Notes under the pieces: generated by a model
Told to the model about the DNA's origin: nothing
Databases searched by the model: none
Seen by the model: only the letters and a program-made list of their open reading frames with translations
Part shown: one piece after another, positions 49,311 to 60,234 of the stretch
Numbering within the stretch: the stretch's first letter is position 1
Layout of the letters: every line of letters starts with the position of its first letter
Translations under genes and position numbers: made by a program
Assembly (NCBI GenBank): GCA_947247005.1
Contig: OX365947.1
Location: 6,925,030-6,989,029, forward strand
Reading direction: 5' to 3'
DNA length: 64,000 bases
Source of the DNA: Spisula solida
Lineage: Eukaryota > Mollusca > Bivalvia > Venerida > Mactridae

Positions 49311-49499
49311 AAATTAGTATAAACTATTTATCATCAAACAAAGAATAAGAGTATTTAACTTGTTGTAAGAAGGGTTGATACATGTTATGTTTATAAATGA
49401 AGAAAAAGACAAGTTTTGCTTTCAACCCAGCCCATTATATTATCCCAGTAAAACATAAAGAGATATCTATGTAAGAAATAATTTTTTGTTAACCTTGTG

Positions 49500-49845
49500 A
49501 CCCCTAAGTGAGACAAGTCATAACAAAGGATGGCCCGAGGATGAGTATACTACTGATGACTTCTCTTCATATGAGGAGTGTGGTCATAATTATGATCTCA
49601 CTTTGAGTCTGACCCATGATCCAATTTCACCTAGGATTAACTGGTTGGAAACTCAGAGATAGTCTCACATGTATCAGTGCAATAAACCAGGCATGTTAAA
49701 GAACTTACTTAAGGAGTCTATTCGGAAATAGCTAGGGCAGCGTGTCACCATTTCTTAAATCACGCAAACTTTGTGTCTCTTTCCTCGAAGCTGGAGGTCA
49801 TTGGCCAAATAGGCAGGGATAAACCAAACGGCTGAAGCACGTGTG
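49500..49845 (+). mobile_element. SINE-like family S3, copy 2
   Basis: Body motifs GCATGTTAAAGAAC, GGAGTCTATTCGGAAATAG, GTGTCTCTTTCCTCGAAG, TCATTGGCCAAATAGGCAGG and GATAAACCAAACGG match the minus-strand copy at 45,085-45,280. The upstream part (CAAAGGATGGCCCGAGGATG) is not shared, so the copy boundary on the left is uncertain. Confidence 0.55.
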
Positions 49846-50500
49846 ACTGTGTAAGAAGAGCGCAAAAATGTTTTTAAAAAATTTAAGGATTGAATGAGAA
49901 TCTGCACGAGTTGTCCCCCTTAAAATGACGGTCTATTTATAAAACTGACTTCCAGTACAGTGTTTGTGTTTATCTGAAATTATAGTAAATAAGGAATGGA
50001 ACTTAAGGAATTAGTTGATAACACAAAAACAAACCGAAGTATTGTATGACAGTGTGAGATTTGACCATCTGTAAAACAATGAAATATTTATATACGGTAC
50101 TAGATGATAACATTATAACCTCATGGCATCTTAATATGCAGTATGGTAGAATTGTTATATGTAAATATGTACATGTATGGCGTCCTACATGTAGGTGTTC
50201 TGGCTAACATTACTATTAAGGATCTCCGGATGAAATAACCGGGAGTATACAAGGTTCGCACAGGCCTTGAAAAGAACTTGAATTTGATGCCTTGGTACTA
50301 TTTGAAATGCGCACCAAAAAGTCCTTGAAAAATACTGGAATTTCAAATGCTTACCGTAGGTTCTTGAAAAGTAGAGAAGGTTTGGTATTGGCTACACAAT
50401 GTCTCTGCGCAGCACTTAATCTTTAAACTAGTTTCGTGCAGGATTGCACTCTTCAGTAACATAGACTAACCTTGCTTGGTCTGTCTGGTATTTATACCCT

Positions 50501-50530
50501 ATACAGGCAAACTTTTTTGTTTGCCTGTAT
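50501..50530. other. Perfect 12-bp hairpin with T6 loop
   Basis: ATACAGGCAAAC, TTTTTT, GTTTGCCTGTAT. A perfect inverted repeat in intron 2 not contained in a larger element that I can see. Confidence 0.7.
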
Positions 50531-50845
50531 TGGTCCCAATGGGACTTACATGTATATTGCATTCTGGGATCGATTTGCCGTCAAGGGCTGGTCTCGAAGG
50601 GTCATTAGTTTTGTTTGACAATATCCACTGACCAGGAAACCTGACCAGACCATTACTTTAAATTTTACCGTAATTTAATGTGATACATAATATGTTGCAA
50701 TATAAATAGCTATTGTTGTTATAATGTTAGACCCATACTGGTTATTGTTGCCAAACAATAAACATTGTATGATTCATAAACAAAACATCTTTCAAAATAT
50801 TTTGAATATTTTTACAGTCTCATTCTGAACATTGTGTGGGTGTAG

Positions 50846-51360
50846 TAGAGTATGGAGAGATTGACCTGATCCTAACTTGAATACACGGATATAGTACAAG
50901 ATTCTTGCTTTTAGTAAAAAATCTGTGAGCAAATTGTGCAATATCTGTCCATTAGATTTGTGTTGGTATTACACCTTAAATGCAAGTCTTCGTGATACTT
51001 CCCGCTTCTTCGTGATAATTCCAGAGTCTTCGTGATACTTCCCGCTTCTTCATGATACTTTCCGCTTCTTCGTGATACTTCCCGAGTCTTTGTGATACTT
51101 CCCTGGTATTACACCTTGCACGTCTTTGTGATACTTCTCGTGTCTTTGTGATACTTCCTGAGTCTTTGTGGTACTTCTCGTGTCTTTGTGATACTTCCCG
51201 TGTCTTTGTGATACTTCCCACATCTTTGTGATACTTCCCACATCTTTGTGATACTTCCCTATACCTCCTGTATCTTTGAGATACTTCCCAAGTCTTTGGG
51301 ATGCTTCGTGTGTCTTTGTGATACTTCCCTTTTATGAACACATACAAGAAGTTATTATTG
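50846..51360 (+). mobile_element. MITE family A, copy A5, expanded, abutting exon 3
   Basis: Starts TAGAGTATGGAGAGATTGAC, then CTGATCCTAACTTGAATACA. Family motifs GAGCAAATTGTGCAATATCT and TAGATTTGTGTTGGTATTAC follow, then a 20-bp minisatellite, then CTTTTATGAACACATAC and TTATTATTGTTATATTATAT. That last part aligns with 60,905-60,965 of copy A2. The far terminal repeat is missing. The element ends at or inside the 3' splice site of exon 3. Confidence 0.75.
50985..51332. repeat. 20-bp minisatellite inside MITE A5
   Basis: About 16 diverged copies of TGTCTTTGTGATACTTCCCG (earlier copies TTCTTCGTGATACTTCCCGC). One interruption (GGTATTACACCTTGCAC, about 51,105-51,121) repeats the MITE sequence just upstream of the array, so the duplication included part of the element. 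In MITE A2 and A1 the same segment (GTCTTCGTGATACTCGCGC) is single. Frames on the minus strand (KYHKD, REVSQR) are artefacts. Confidence 0.9.
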
Positions 51361-51377
51361 TTATATTATATTTGCAG

Positions 51378-51441
51378 GTAATGGAGACCAAGAATATGTT
51401 GTATCTTGTATCAGAGTATGCACCTAATGGTGAAATATTTG
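51378..51441 (+). CDS. SIK2: SIK2-like kinase, exon 3
   Basis: A 64-bp exon encoding residues 81-101, VMETKNMLYLVSEYAPNGEI then F, plus the first base of codon 102. It covers beta-4 and beta-5 and the hinge (SEYAPNG, residues 93-99), with GEIF entering helix D. VMETK and EYAxNGEIFDY are signatures of SIKs. The acceptor is TTTGCAG, the donor GTAAGT, and it ends in phase 1. Both flanks are copies of MITE family A: A5 reaches the acceptor and A4 starts 20 bp after the donor. Confidence 0.94.
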
Positions 51442-51461
51442 GTAAGTTACCTTTTGTTTTT

Positions 51462-51660
51462 GTATAGTACGGATAATTTGACGTGATCCTGACCTTTATG
51501 CATGAATATATTACATTTTAGGTTTTTGCGTTGAATATATAAATCGAGCAAATCAAGCAATATCGGTCCTTTAGATTTGTGTTGGTATTATAATATTATA
51601 ATACCTTTTCGTACAACTTCCCACTAATGAAATGGAGGTTGAGGATCATGTCAAATCCTA
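51462..51660 (+). mobile_element. MITE family A, copy A4
   Basis: Starts TATAGTACGGATAATTTGAC, then GTGATCCTGACCTTTATGCA and TGAATATAT; contains GCAATATCGGTCCTTTAGAT and TTGTGTTGGTATTA. The far end is AGGATCATGTCAAATCCTA. The middle is deleted, giving about 200 bp against 260 bp for intact copies. Confidence 0.8.
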
Positions 51661-52159
51661 CCACATTCGAGATCGAGTGTTTGTTGGTATATAACTTCCC
51701 ATGTGTTGAAATAGGAAGGGAACTGTTGTAGTACGCCCACGATAATTAGAAATGTGGGAAAATCGGTATATTCAACAAAGGTAGATTAATAAGCTGTGCA
51801 CGATTTATCATTGATGTTTTTAGTATAAAACTGACCATATACGAGTACATGTATATGTTGACTTTAGTAAGTTGAAAAACCAATTTTGCAACGGTTTACC
51901 TAACTGACTAATGTTTATTAACATCACATTATTCTAGGCACATTATACAGTGTTTTCTATCGTTTTTGAAGTTGTTTGTACTGATATTGCAAAATCGTCC
52001 TGTGTGGCCCTTTCAAACTAACCCTGTGTGGGGATCTCGATAATTTCTTCTTTTTTTTTATGACAAAACTGATAATTTTATTTAGCATGCATGTCCAGCA
52101 AATTTTCACCTTGAGAACCACTGCTGTAAATACTGTGTGTACCAAGCATTGTGTCTGTA

Positions 52160-52308
52160 TCAATAAAAAATAAATGCCGAGCATAGCCTTTATTTGCCAG
52201 TCAGCTTTCTGCAGAAATATGGCAGGCCTATATGTGTGCCTCCACCCGGATTTGAACCTGGTTCGCCAGATTAGACGACAAGCGCTCTAACCACTGAGGT
52301 ACGGAGGC
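52160..52308 (-). mobile_element. tRNA-derived SINE family S1, copy 1
   Basis: On the minus strand the head GCCTCCGTACCTCAGTGGTT, AGAGCGC, later CCAGGTTCAAATCCGGGTGG and AGGC forms a seven-pair acceptor-like stem (GCCTCCG with TGGAGGC) with A and B boxes. The tail (CATATTTCTGCAGAAAGCTG, then AATAAAGGCTATGCTCGGCA) is shared with 55,351-55,487. The anticodon arm does not pair properly, so it is a SINE head and not a tRNA gene. Confidence 0.8.
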
Positions 52309-52591
52309 CACATAACATAATATAACAACATACTGTCTATCCGTAGAGGTGGCAACGAGTACTTTTCATCTTTCCAATCGATGCGATATGGGAGTGTGGT
52401 CGTAGAAGAACGTTGTGTTTGTTGAATCTGTTGTTGATCAAATTTTATCTAGATCAGAAGACAAATGTTGAAACAATAACATTAAAATACTAACATAAAG
52501 ATCAACAAAACAGTGTAAAATCAATAGAACTTTAATCAATAACAATAGAAAATCAAAATAATAAAAAACAAATTGAAACAAAATGCATGTT

Positions 52592-52735
52592 CAGGCCTCA
52601 ACCAATATTTTTAAAAGCACTCGTCCTGCAATATTGAAAAAGAAGAAACCCCCAAAATCTTACTTGTCCTGCTATGCAAATAAAGAAGGAAAATATTGTG
52701 CAGGACGAGCGGACGAGTGGATTTATTGAGGCCTG
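52592..52735 (+). mobile_element. MITE family B, copy 2, with target duplication
   Basis: 144 bp with ends CAGGCCTCAACCAAT and (reverse strand) CAGGCCTCAATAAAT. It is flanked by ATGTT on both sides, a likely 5-bp target-site duplication. The inner GCAGGACGAGC is followed by a short duplicated GGACGAG not found in copy 1. Confidence 0.87.
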
Positions 52736-53590
52736 ATGTTTCTTATTTTATCCAGTGTACTGATTTTACTATCCGATGATCAGACTTATGAACCAGTAGT
52801 GTACTTATAAAATTAGTTATAAAATTCTTACGGCTATTTTTGTTTCAAGAATAGTTGTCTTCTAATAGTGATGTCAAAATCACATGGTATTGCTACAGTG
52901 AGTACTTTGTCATTGAATACGATAACTATGTTTTAAACAGATCTGAGTTTCTTTTTTCTTTCATTCAATAAAAGAACAATTTTCTGGTGTTTGGTTCCAT
53001 TTCATGGATCATCTGTCAATCAGGATGATTACTAATGTTATCTAGAAAGCTGACTAAATTCTCCCAATTTTCCTCGTTTAAAAAACACACATAAAAACTA
53101 GCAGCATTTCTTCCTGTCTCCTTCGGACATTAATTTCAGCTATTTTGGAAGTTATTGCCTCCGCACAACAGTAAATCTGTATTGACGTCATCGTTGACGA
53201 GATTTGACTAGTAACTGACGATATCCGACTATTCGTTTACGTCACTGAAGATAATTACATACATGCATGGGCTGTTGTCTATGATGAATTTGGTGGAAAG
53301 TGAATGCCTCCATTTTTTCTCTGCTAATTAGTGATTGATTGATAATTGTCACGACAAATAGAAATGAGTGAACAGGGCCGTTTCCAGAGAGAAAAAAAGC
53401 ACAAAGACAATCATATTCTAGGATATATTTTAGGCGTAACTATCTTTAAAGACATGCTAAATTTGGTAATTTCTCAAATGTTTGTGCGTCAGTGTGATAG
53501 AAGTGGTACAATAAAGTGTGGCTACGGGCTGTCAAGCTTGTTTGTCATGTATTCACATATTTGTAAATCCTGGGGAAGGGCCTGCCGGCT

Positions 53591-54000
53591 GGGATTACAA
53601 CGAATACTTACACTCAGCACTCAACGCTTAAATATTGAAAATGTAATAATGAGCTACTATTTGTCCTAGATTGCAAATTTAGATGAGGAAAATGTATAAG
53701 ATAGTTAATGGGTGTTGAAAAATAACATTTGATAAATTTTCTTTGCCATTTTGTACTTTTTATGAGGTGTAAATGTAATTATTGAATCTGAGTGCCGCAC
53801 TCGGCACTCAGACTGATGAATTCCAATTATAGCTTACAAATACACTAAATTAAACTAGAAAGTAAGCCAAAAACAATATTTATTACCAATTTAACATTAT
53901 TACAACGTCTTGCCCTAAAAAATGTCACAATGAACCCCAAAAAGAGTGAATTTCAATATTTGAGTGTTGAGTGCTGAGTGTAAGTATTCGTTGTAATCCC
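53591..54000. mobile_element. MITE family C, complete copy
   Basis: 410 bp with inverted ends of about 50 bp: GGGATTACAACGAATACTTA and CACTCAGCACTCAA on the left, their exact inverse on the right, then TAAATATTGAAA with its partner TTTCAATATTT. The right half (53,820-54,000) matches 39,253-39,479. No transposase. No clear target duplication. Confidence 0.87.
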
Positions 54001-54638
54001 GGACCCAGGTCTTATTTACTGTACAGTTATCAGTGGTCATGGCTAATTCAGTGCCTGTGCACTGCTTGGAATATAGGATAGACGATCTGGTCTTAATCAA
54101 TATTGCACAGTTCCGTGTTGACGTCATTATTGGCATTTTGTTTGAGTATAAAAGGTTTGTTAGGTTGCCTAACAAGGCATTGCCATGAAAAGATACTCTT
54201 TGTAGACCGAATATACATACATTCCCTGTGTATTGATTGATTCTAAACACAACTGAGAAAAAATGTGGGAGTGAGCCCCCTAATATGCAACACAATGCTA
54301 TAAGTTTACTTTGGCTTACTATGATCAAACTATTTAAAAGATTTATTGTATTCATTAAACTTCAACCGTGAAGTTCATATTAATTTTGTTCTGGTACTTA
54401 TATAGGCTTTGTGCTAACTATTGCTAACTATTGATTTTTGGTCGATTCGTAAACTATATAGTGACCAATGAACTTAAATGATCTACATTTTTGCGTGCTT
54501 TCGATGACCTACATTTTATGTGTCGTAAACTGAAATACCTTTTGAGATTGATTGTGGATCTGAGTGCACCATGTTTCTTAAATGTACCATTTGTCCATAA
54601 TATCGCCTATCCCATATTTAAATCATGCTACAGAAAAG

Positions 54639-54892
54639 CAGGGTTCCCACGGTCAGGGTAAAGTCAGGGAAAAACATATTTTTTTCAAGGTCAGGGAAAA
54701 GTCAGGGAATTATGAAATTAGTCAGGGAAATTTAGAGCAAATATAGCCTCATTTTCTCTATTTTCTTGCCATATTTTGGTCTTAACAAAAAAATGCCGAT
54801 GTCGCCCGATTGCTCTAAAAAGTCAGGGAAAACTGCTCTGTGGTCAGGGAAAAGTCAGGGAATTTTGTCTTAGAAAATTTGTGGGAACCCTG
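54639..54892. mobile_element. hAT-like MITE, termini CAGGGTTCCCAC
   Basis: 254 bp between CAGGGTTCCCAC and its perfect inverse GTGGGAACCCTG. Subterminal repeats of GTCAGGGAAA occur at least six times. AAAAG flanks both sides. CAGGG ends and subterminal repeats suggest a hAT-derived non-autonomous element. Confidence 0.85.
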
Positions 54893-55350
54893 AAAAGGTA
54901 TGCAATTATGAACACAGTGTATCACAGTGTTGCAAGATATTAATGTTCTATAATATAGTCTAATGTAACTCACCTGCATTCAACTTCAGGCTGATAAAGT
55001 TTTTCCACTAAAATACTTGGTGGATATCACCCCATGACTTTCTCAGAATACCTTAAAAGTGTTGTTATGATTTGTAGATAATTTGAAGTGTTTAATTCCT
55101 GTTGCATTTGAATATACCTTCCTTGATTTCTGAACGTTAACCATATCTAAACGTTTACCATGTTTATCGACCTACTATGTTAATACTGACAGTCTAAGTG
55201 CACAGACAATCAAATACTACACAGATTCGGTGGCAGCATCTGCCTTCTTAGATGGATTAACTCGTGCTTTTATATATATAGTGCACATAAACCTGCATTA
55301 TGTTAAAAAAGATTATTTTGATGTGTCGTAAATTCGTATTTACTAAAAAT

Positions 55351-55487
55351 ATGCCGATCATAGCCTTTATTTGCCCGTCAGCTTTCTGCTGAAATATGGC
55401 AGGTATATATATGTGTGCCTACACCCGAATTTGTACCCGGGTCGCCAGATTAGACGGCAAGCGCGCTAACCATTGAGCTACGGAGGC
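55351..55487 (-). mobile_element. tRNA-derived SINE family S1, copy 2
   Basis: Same head and tail as the copy at 52,160-52,308, same orientation, with about a dozen differences (for example the B-box region reads GGGTACAAATTCGGG). Each copy has its own substitutions, so the two are independent insertions rather than a local duplication. Confidence 0.8.
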
Positions 55488-55722
55488 CACAGAGCAGCCA
55501 ATCCTTATATAACTTGATTATTCAGGTCAGTCACTTGTTTACATAACATAGTGAACATAAACATTGCAATTTCTCTTATTAATGTATTGTTTTAATAGAC
55601 AAATCCTTGTGCAATTCAAACCAGCATATGCCAACTTTACAAGAGTAAAAATACATAAAGTAGGCTTACTGCTTCCACGTGAATGGCGTGAATTGATTCT
55701 GTCACCGATTGCAAGTTGTTTA

Positions 55723-55955
55723 ATTGATTACAGACAGGTGCTTGCTTAATTGATTACAGACAGGTGCTTGCTTAATTGATTACAGACAGGTGCTTGCTTA
55801 ATTGATTACAGACAAGTGCTTGTTTAATTGATTACAGACAGGTGCTTGCTTAATTGATTACAGAAAAGTGCTTGCTTAATTGATTACAGACAGGTGCTTG
55901 TTTAATTGATTACAGACAGGTGCTTGCTTAATTGGCTCAAGACAGGTCCTTGCTT
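55723..55955. repeat. 26-bp minisatellite
   Basis: About nine copies of ATTGATTACAGACAGGTGCT followed by TGCTTA. The inner copies are nearly identical; the last ones are diverged. Located in intron 3; no coding. Confidence 0.94.
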
Positions 55956-56120
55956 TCAAAAGTGTTGCTTTCAAAAGTGGTGCCTGCATTATGGAACTAA
56001 GTTTCCAGCCATTTAACTGCTTTAATTACAGATCATTTCTGTCCATTCATATGCATATAATTCTGCCATGCTTGTTTAGATGGAGCGATTAAGTGCATGC
56101 AGCGTTATTCAAAGTTTTTT

Positions 56121-56405
56121 ATGCCCCCCTATCGATAGATGGGGAGGCATATAGTGATTCACCTGTCCGTCCGTTCGTCCGTTCGTCCCTCCGTCCTGGT
56201 TAACCCAAATTGACCGTTTCTTCTAGCATTAATATGGCCTGCTACAAAGCTTTCATACTTGCATGGATGTTGTGTATGAACACTCTCCACACGCTAGTAT
56301 CACCTAACCCCATTTTGACCTTCACCTTGACCTAATTTTGGACTTAGACTTATTTATGGACAAGGCTTCCACAGGAGGCATAAGCGTTTAGTGAACGCAG
56401 TCTTG
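56121..56405 (+). mobile_element. Dispersed repeat beginning TATGCCCCCCTATCGATAG
   Basis: The start forms a hairpin (TATGCC, CCCC, TATCGATAG, GGGG, GGCATA). It continues with CCTGTCCGTCCGTTCGTCCG and AACCCCATTTTGACCTTCAC and ends near GGAGGCATAAGCG. I recognise this opening as a repeat frequent in bivalves, a statement from memory that a search should confirm. Non-coding. Confidence 0.6.
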
Positions 56406-57204
56406 TTAATTAATCAGCAATGTAATGATTTGCAGTTTTAGAAACTTATTGAGTATTATAATATAACTCACATTAGCCTTATTTTATGAACTGAGCACAT
56501 TTAGTTCTGTTTGAATAAAATACCTGAGTGTATTGTTTAAATTGTGACGTACCTGATCAATTGTCGAGTCATATCAACGATTGTGTACACGTCCTTATTT
56601 AGATTTCTTTTGTTTACTGTAGATGGCGTGGCAATTGTCCCTGGTTAACAATTTTACCATACTTGTATACATAATGTTGGATTGACGTCATTCGCTGTTT
56701 GATGTATTGCTCATAAATGAAATCTTGCGGAAGATCTTCACACTGCAATCTTCAATGAATTCGTACCATTTCAGCTTTATGATAAAAAGCCTGTGCTAGC
56801 ATGTATTATTGTTGTACATGCAATTTTGCATGTGCTGTCATCTAGTCAATGTGCATCAGTTGCAATAGGTTTAACTGTTAATTGGTGTTGTGTTTGATGG
56901 TATTTTGTCTGATGTTGTATTTTCTGATGTTGTATTTTCTGATGGTGTTTTGTCTTGGTGGTCATGATTAATTTGCTTTCAAATCGGTACAGATGGCTAT
57001 TTATGTTGACCTACAAAACAGTATGAACTGACACTCACTGTCAGCATTTATCCGGCAACCGTACATACAAAGCAATTAATTAATGCAGAACATGGCACTA
57101 TATATCCCCAGGTATTGAATGAATGATATCATTGGAGACCGTTTTATGTATTATGACATTTTGAGGCGAATTATTAAAGTAAAACATATATGTATCATGC
57201 GGCG

Positions 57205-57409
57205 CAGTGTTCCATTAGCGTCTAAATCTGAAGGGTCATTTTGATACTTTTGACTTAATTTTACAATTTTATCTAAGGCAAAGTACCCATAATTTTTAAG
57301 AGAAATTGACCCTTCAAACCAAAATCTTGTTGGTCAAAATGTGGCTTTTTTTGAAATTTCAAGGGTCAAAACCCCTTAGGAACTTTCGAGTCTAATATGG
57401 AACTGCTGG
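57205..57409 (-). mobile_element. hAT-like MITE (family D), copy 2
   Basis: Inverted relative to the copy at 45,947-46,137. Reverse-strand motifs GTTCCATATTAGACTCG, AAGGGGTTTTGACCCTTGAA, AAAGCCACATTTTGACC and AAGATTTTGGTTTGAAGGGT match in order. The ends are eroded (CAGTGTTCCA, TGGAACTGCTG). Confidence 0.75.
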
Positions 57410-58097
57410 ATAATGTATTATAATGGTATTTTAATAAGAATAACTAGAACAATTACAAACACTTCATTTATAGAGGCAACACAGTTGGTCATGCCCGGGA
57501 TCTAGTCCTCCCTGTGAGCCTCTTAAAATATATACATTACAATGATAAATCTATGCATGCTGATAATTTATTACCTATTTAGGTGACTTAATTAATACTA
57601 CGTCCGTCATTTATGACGCAAAATCTATTTGCCATGGTTTCTAGATCAAATTCTAGGTGTTGACCTACATTTATGACATAAAGTTATTAATGCTAAATAT
57701 TATTAGGAAACGAATTAGAAAACAAAATCCTCACATTTGCGCATACTGTTTACTTATAGAACTGAGCTATTAATTTGCAATTTATTGCTTATAAAAACTG
57801 TTTGAAGGTTTATTGTTTAACTTGCTCAGATTCCATTACCATAGCAACGAAAACCAGATAATTATAGTAGTTCTGTGACGTAAGTCTGTGGTAACTTGAG
57901 GCTTTCTTGACATGATTGTTTTTTATTCCATGAAAGTTACGGAGATGTTGTTTTTGAGTGATTGATTAATTTGTCGAGGCTTGAAGTGTATATTGATTAC
58001 GTCAGTCAAGTCTTTTGTCTATATATACTGTACAACCTCTGTAGAGCAACCGCCTTTATGATCTGCAAATATCGGCCATTGTTTAGAGATCATTTTT

Positions 58098-58316
58098 CTT
58101 CAGAGGTTAAATTTAAAAGTAAATATTACCTAAGCGAAATTTTGAAGGTGTTTGTTGTTGTAGAGAGGTTGTTGCTCTACATAGGGTCGTTCTGGGCACC
58201 CGCTAATATTGGCTGTTGTGTAGAGTTTGTTTCTGTACAGAGGTTAAATTTAGAGTAAATATAACCTAAGGGAAATTTTGAAGGTGTTGTTGTAGAGAGG
58301 TTGTTGCTCTACAGAG
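58098..58316. repeat. Local duplication, period about 135 bp
   Basis: CAGAGGTTAAATTTA, GGAAATTTTGAAGGTG and GTAGAGAGGTTGTTGCTCTA occur at about 58,098-58,180 and again at 58,238-58,316, with GAGAGGTTGT a third time near 58,326. A 98-codon frame crossing it (57,962-58,258) is not called. Confidence 0.8.
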
Positions 58317-58381
58317 GGTTGTTGTAGAGAGGTTGTACTTGTATATACAATACAACCCTTCCAGAGCAGCCCTCTGTAGAA

Positions 58382-58649
58382 CAGGGGTGTCAATTTTCCT
58401 GATTTATCTGGAATTCCGGATTTATCATTCCTGAAAGAGCAATGGTTTCTGACCGAAATAAAAGTTATTTGATGAAAATATCTCAAGAAATGGCAAAGTT
58501 ATGATAAATTTGATCTGCTCGGAAGGATTTTCTTTTATATAAACTGAGTTAATTATGGAAACAAGGTCATTGAAGGCCTCTTGTTTGGCAAAAATGGTCA
58601 GCCGCATATGAGTTTCCTGATTTTTAATTTGGCCCTGTTGACACCCCTG
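58382..58649. mobile_element. hAT-like MITE (family E), copy 1
   Basis: 268 bp with perfect inverted ends CAGGGGTGTCAA and TTGACACCCCTG, flanked by GTAGAA on both sides. CAGGGGTGTCAA is a classic hAT terminus. The interior (GGAATTCCGGATTTATCATT, AAAAGTTATTTGATGAAAAT) matches a diverged copy near 63,783. No coding. Confidence 0.9.
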
Positions 58650-58830
58650 GTAGAAGCAACAACCTCTCTATAACAATACTTTGTTTAGAATATGTTGCTT
58701 GTCTTACATTATTGTACATATTCTTGTAAGCTGAACTAGTCACGATGTTTGTATGGTGTTGCTGCAGATAATGTGATGACAAACATTAATCAGGTTGATC
58801 AATTGTTGCAAAATTGGTTTTATAGCTCAG

Positions 58831-59003
58831 GGCCGGTATTTATAAAGCATCTTAGTTGAAAACTAAGAATTTTCTTAAAATAAAATCTAAGGAAACATGT
58901 GTTATTTTTCAATTTTTGAAAATATGCACAATCATTACAAATTTTTGACTTAAGTTAAAACATTTAAGTTTTTCACTAAGATGCTTTATAACTACCTGGT
59001 ACC
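58831..59003. mobile_element. MITE with ATAAAGCATCTTAGT ends and AGCTCAG duplication
   Basis: Ends TTTATAAAGCATCTTAGT and (reverse strand) GTTATAAAGCATCTTAGT, preceded by GGCCGGTA on the left and GGTACCAGGTA on the right. AGCTCAG stands directly on both sides (58,824-58,830 and 59,004-59,010), a 7-bp target duplication, or 8 bp with one mismatch. This length suggests a hAT element. Confidence 0.87.
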
Positions 59004-60107
59004 AGCTCAGAACATTTAACATGGAACCCTTGAATATCCGTGCTTATAGTTGGTCCTGAATCTAAGCATTCTTAGGGTACAACAACGAAAACACGAGGAT
59101 TAATTAGTGCCAGGTCAAATGTTCTGTACTGTACAAATTTCTAATGTAATCAGATATCATGCTCATCTGATTAATCCACTTTTGTAGTATAAAAAATTAC
59201 CAAATTTGCAAGCCTTTCCCATTCTTGTGGGCTGACATAATATATCAATTTGATCAAATATTTAAACTGTTTCCTCTTGAGTTTCAATATCTGAGTATCA
59301 GTTAAGATAAGTTGTATAGCTGTTTTACCACCTTTGAAAGGTTAGAGGTTTACAATTTCTAATCTAGCACCTATTTCTGAACCATTTCCTTCTGAATGGA
59401 CTTTTTATTGGCAAGTTATTTTTGTTAGCTATCACAAACCACCCACATGTTTCAAAGTATTGTTACAAAAGTACTGTATTATATAATCGTCATAATATGG
59501 ACCTAGAACTAATTAGCTCTATAGTACAAGGCCAAACTTAAAATCATCTTTGTTTCCTATTCCGGACTCAAGGAGATTTAGAATGGGTAGGTTACTTTTA
59601 AATGTGGGATAAAAAAAATTGGAATTGTTTCAGAATGATATTTATGATCAAGACATACATATAATGAAATTTTTAGGGATAACTCTACAAGGTGAAAACC
59701 CACAGTCTTAAACTCGTCAAATAGGTACCAAATTTACTAGGAAGAAACAAGCCTTTGTATACAAAAAAATAACATTTTCATCCCCAATTCTTTGTAAAAA
59801 AATATTATTTCTATTTAGGCTATAAAATATTTTGGGTTAAAGTGCTGTTTTTTCAGGTTGGTTACATGGAAGGGAAAACAAACAATATTTTATTTTTGGC
59901 CTAAGCTCTACAGCACGAGTCATGCTAACAATGACGAAGTAGTGGATTATTTGCACATTTGCTATATATAGTAATAATTGTACCTCCTACACAGGTGAAT
60001 ATACATAGCCCCACCCACTCTTCCTGCAATCGGCTCTAATCATACAATGTAACCTGTAGAAATGTTTAATCTTACTGATTACTATTGATTACTTTCTGTA
60101 TTTTCAG

Positions 60108-60223
60108 ACTACATTGCGCAACATGGACGTATGACCGAACCTGAAGCGAGGAAAAAGTTCTGGCAAATCATTAATGCTGTCGATTATTGTCACAAGAATC
60201 ACGTTGTTCACAGAGATCTTAAG
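60108..60223 (+). CDS. SIK2: SIK2-like kinase, exon 4 (last exon in the window)
   Basis: Completes codon 102 (Asp) and encodes residues 102-140: [20 protein letters not shown], then [19 protein letters not shown]. It covers helices D and E and the start of the catalytic loop. The catalytic aspartate is D138 in HRD, and K140 is the catalytic-loop lysine. EARKKFWQI and AVDYCH are SIK2-type, where SIK3 has a different string (KFKQI, AVYFCH). The exon ends in phase 0 at AAG before GTAGGG, exactly before the expected AENLLLD. The activation loop with the LKB1 site, the UBA domain and the C-terminal tail are therefore beyond the window. No break or missing catalytic residue so far. Confidence 0.94.
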
Positions 60224-60234
60224 GTAGGGATCAA

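Larger units (their letters stand above)
51442..60107 (+). other. SIK2 intron 3
   Basis: 8,666 bp, GTAAGT donor and TTTCTGTATTTTCAG acceptor, phase 1. It holds MITE A4, two S1 SINEs, MITE B, MITE C, several hAT-like MITEs, a 26-bp minisatellite and a bivalve-type repeat, all listed separately. TGACGTCA occurs at 53,183, 54,119 and 56,693. Stretches 51,661-52,160, 52,736-53,590, 54,001-54,638, 56,406-57,204, 57,410-58,097 and 59,011-60,107 show nothing else that I recognise. Confidence 0.9.

Noticed and set aside
50976..51347. Minus-strand frame KYHKDTRSIPKTWEVSQRY
   Set aside because: It lies on an expanded non-coding minisatellite within a MITE in an intron.
52240..52308. tRNA gene on the minus strand
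   Set aside because: The acceptor stem pairs, but the anticodon arm does not, and a second copy with the same non-tRNA tail exists, so it is a SINE.
53346..53669. 107-codon frame MSRQIEMSEQGRFQREKK
   Set aside because: No family recognised, its end runs into MITE C, and it lies inside intron 3 in the sense direction without splice evidence.
54000..54355. 146-codon minus-strand frame MNTINLLNSLIIVS
   Set aside because: Overlaps MITE C, no family resemblance, AT-rich chance frame.
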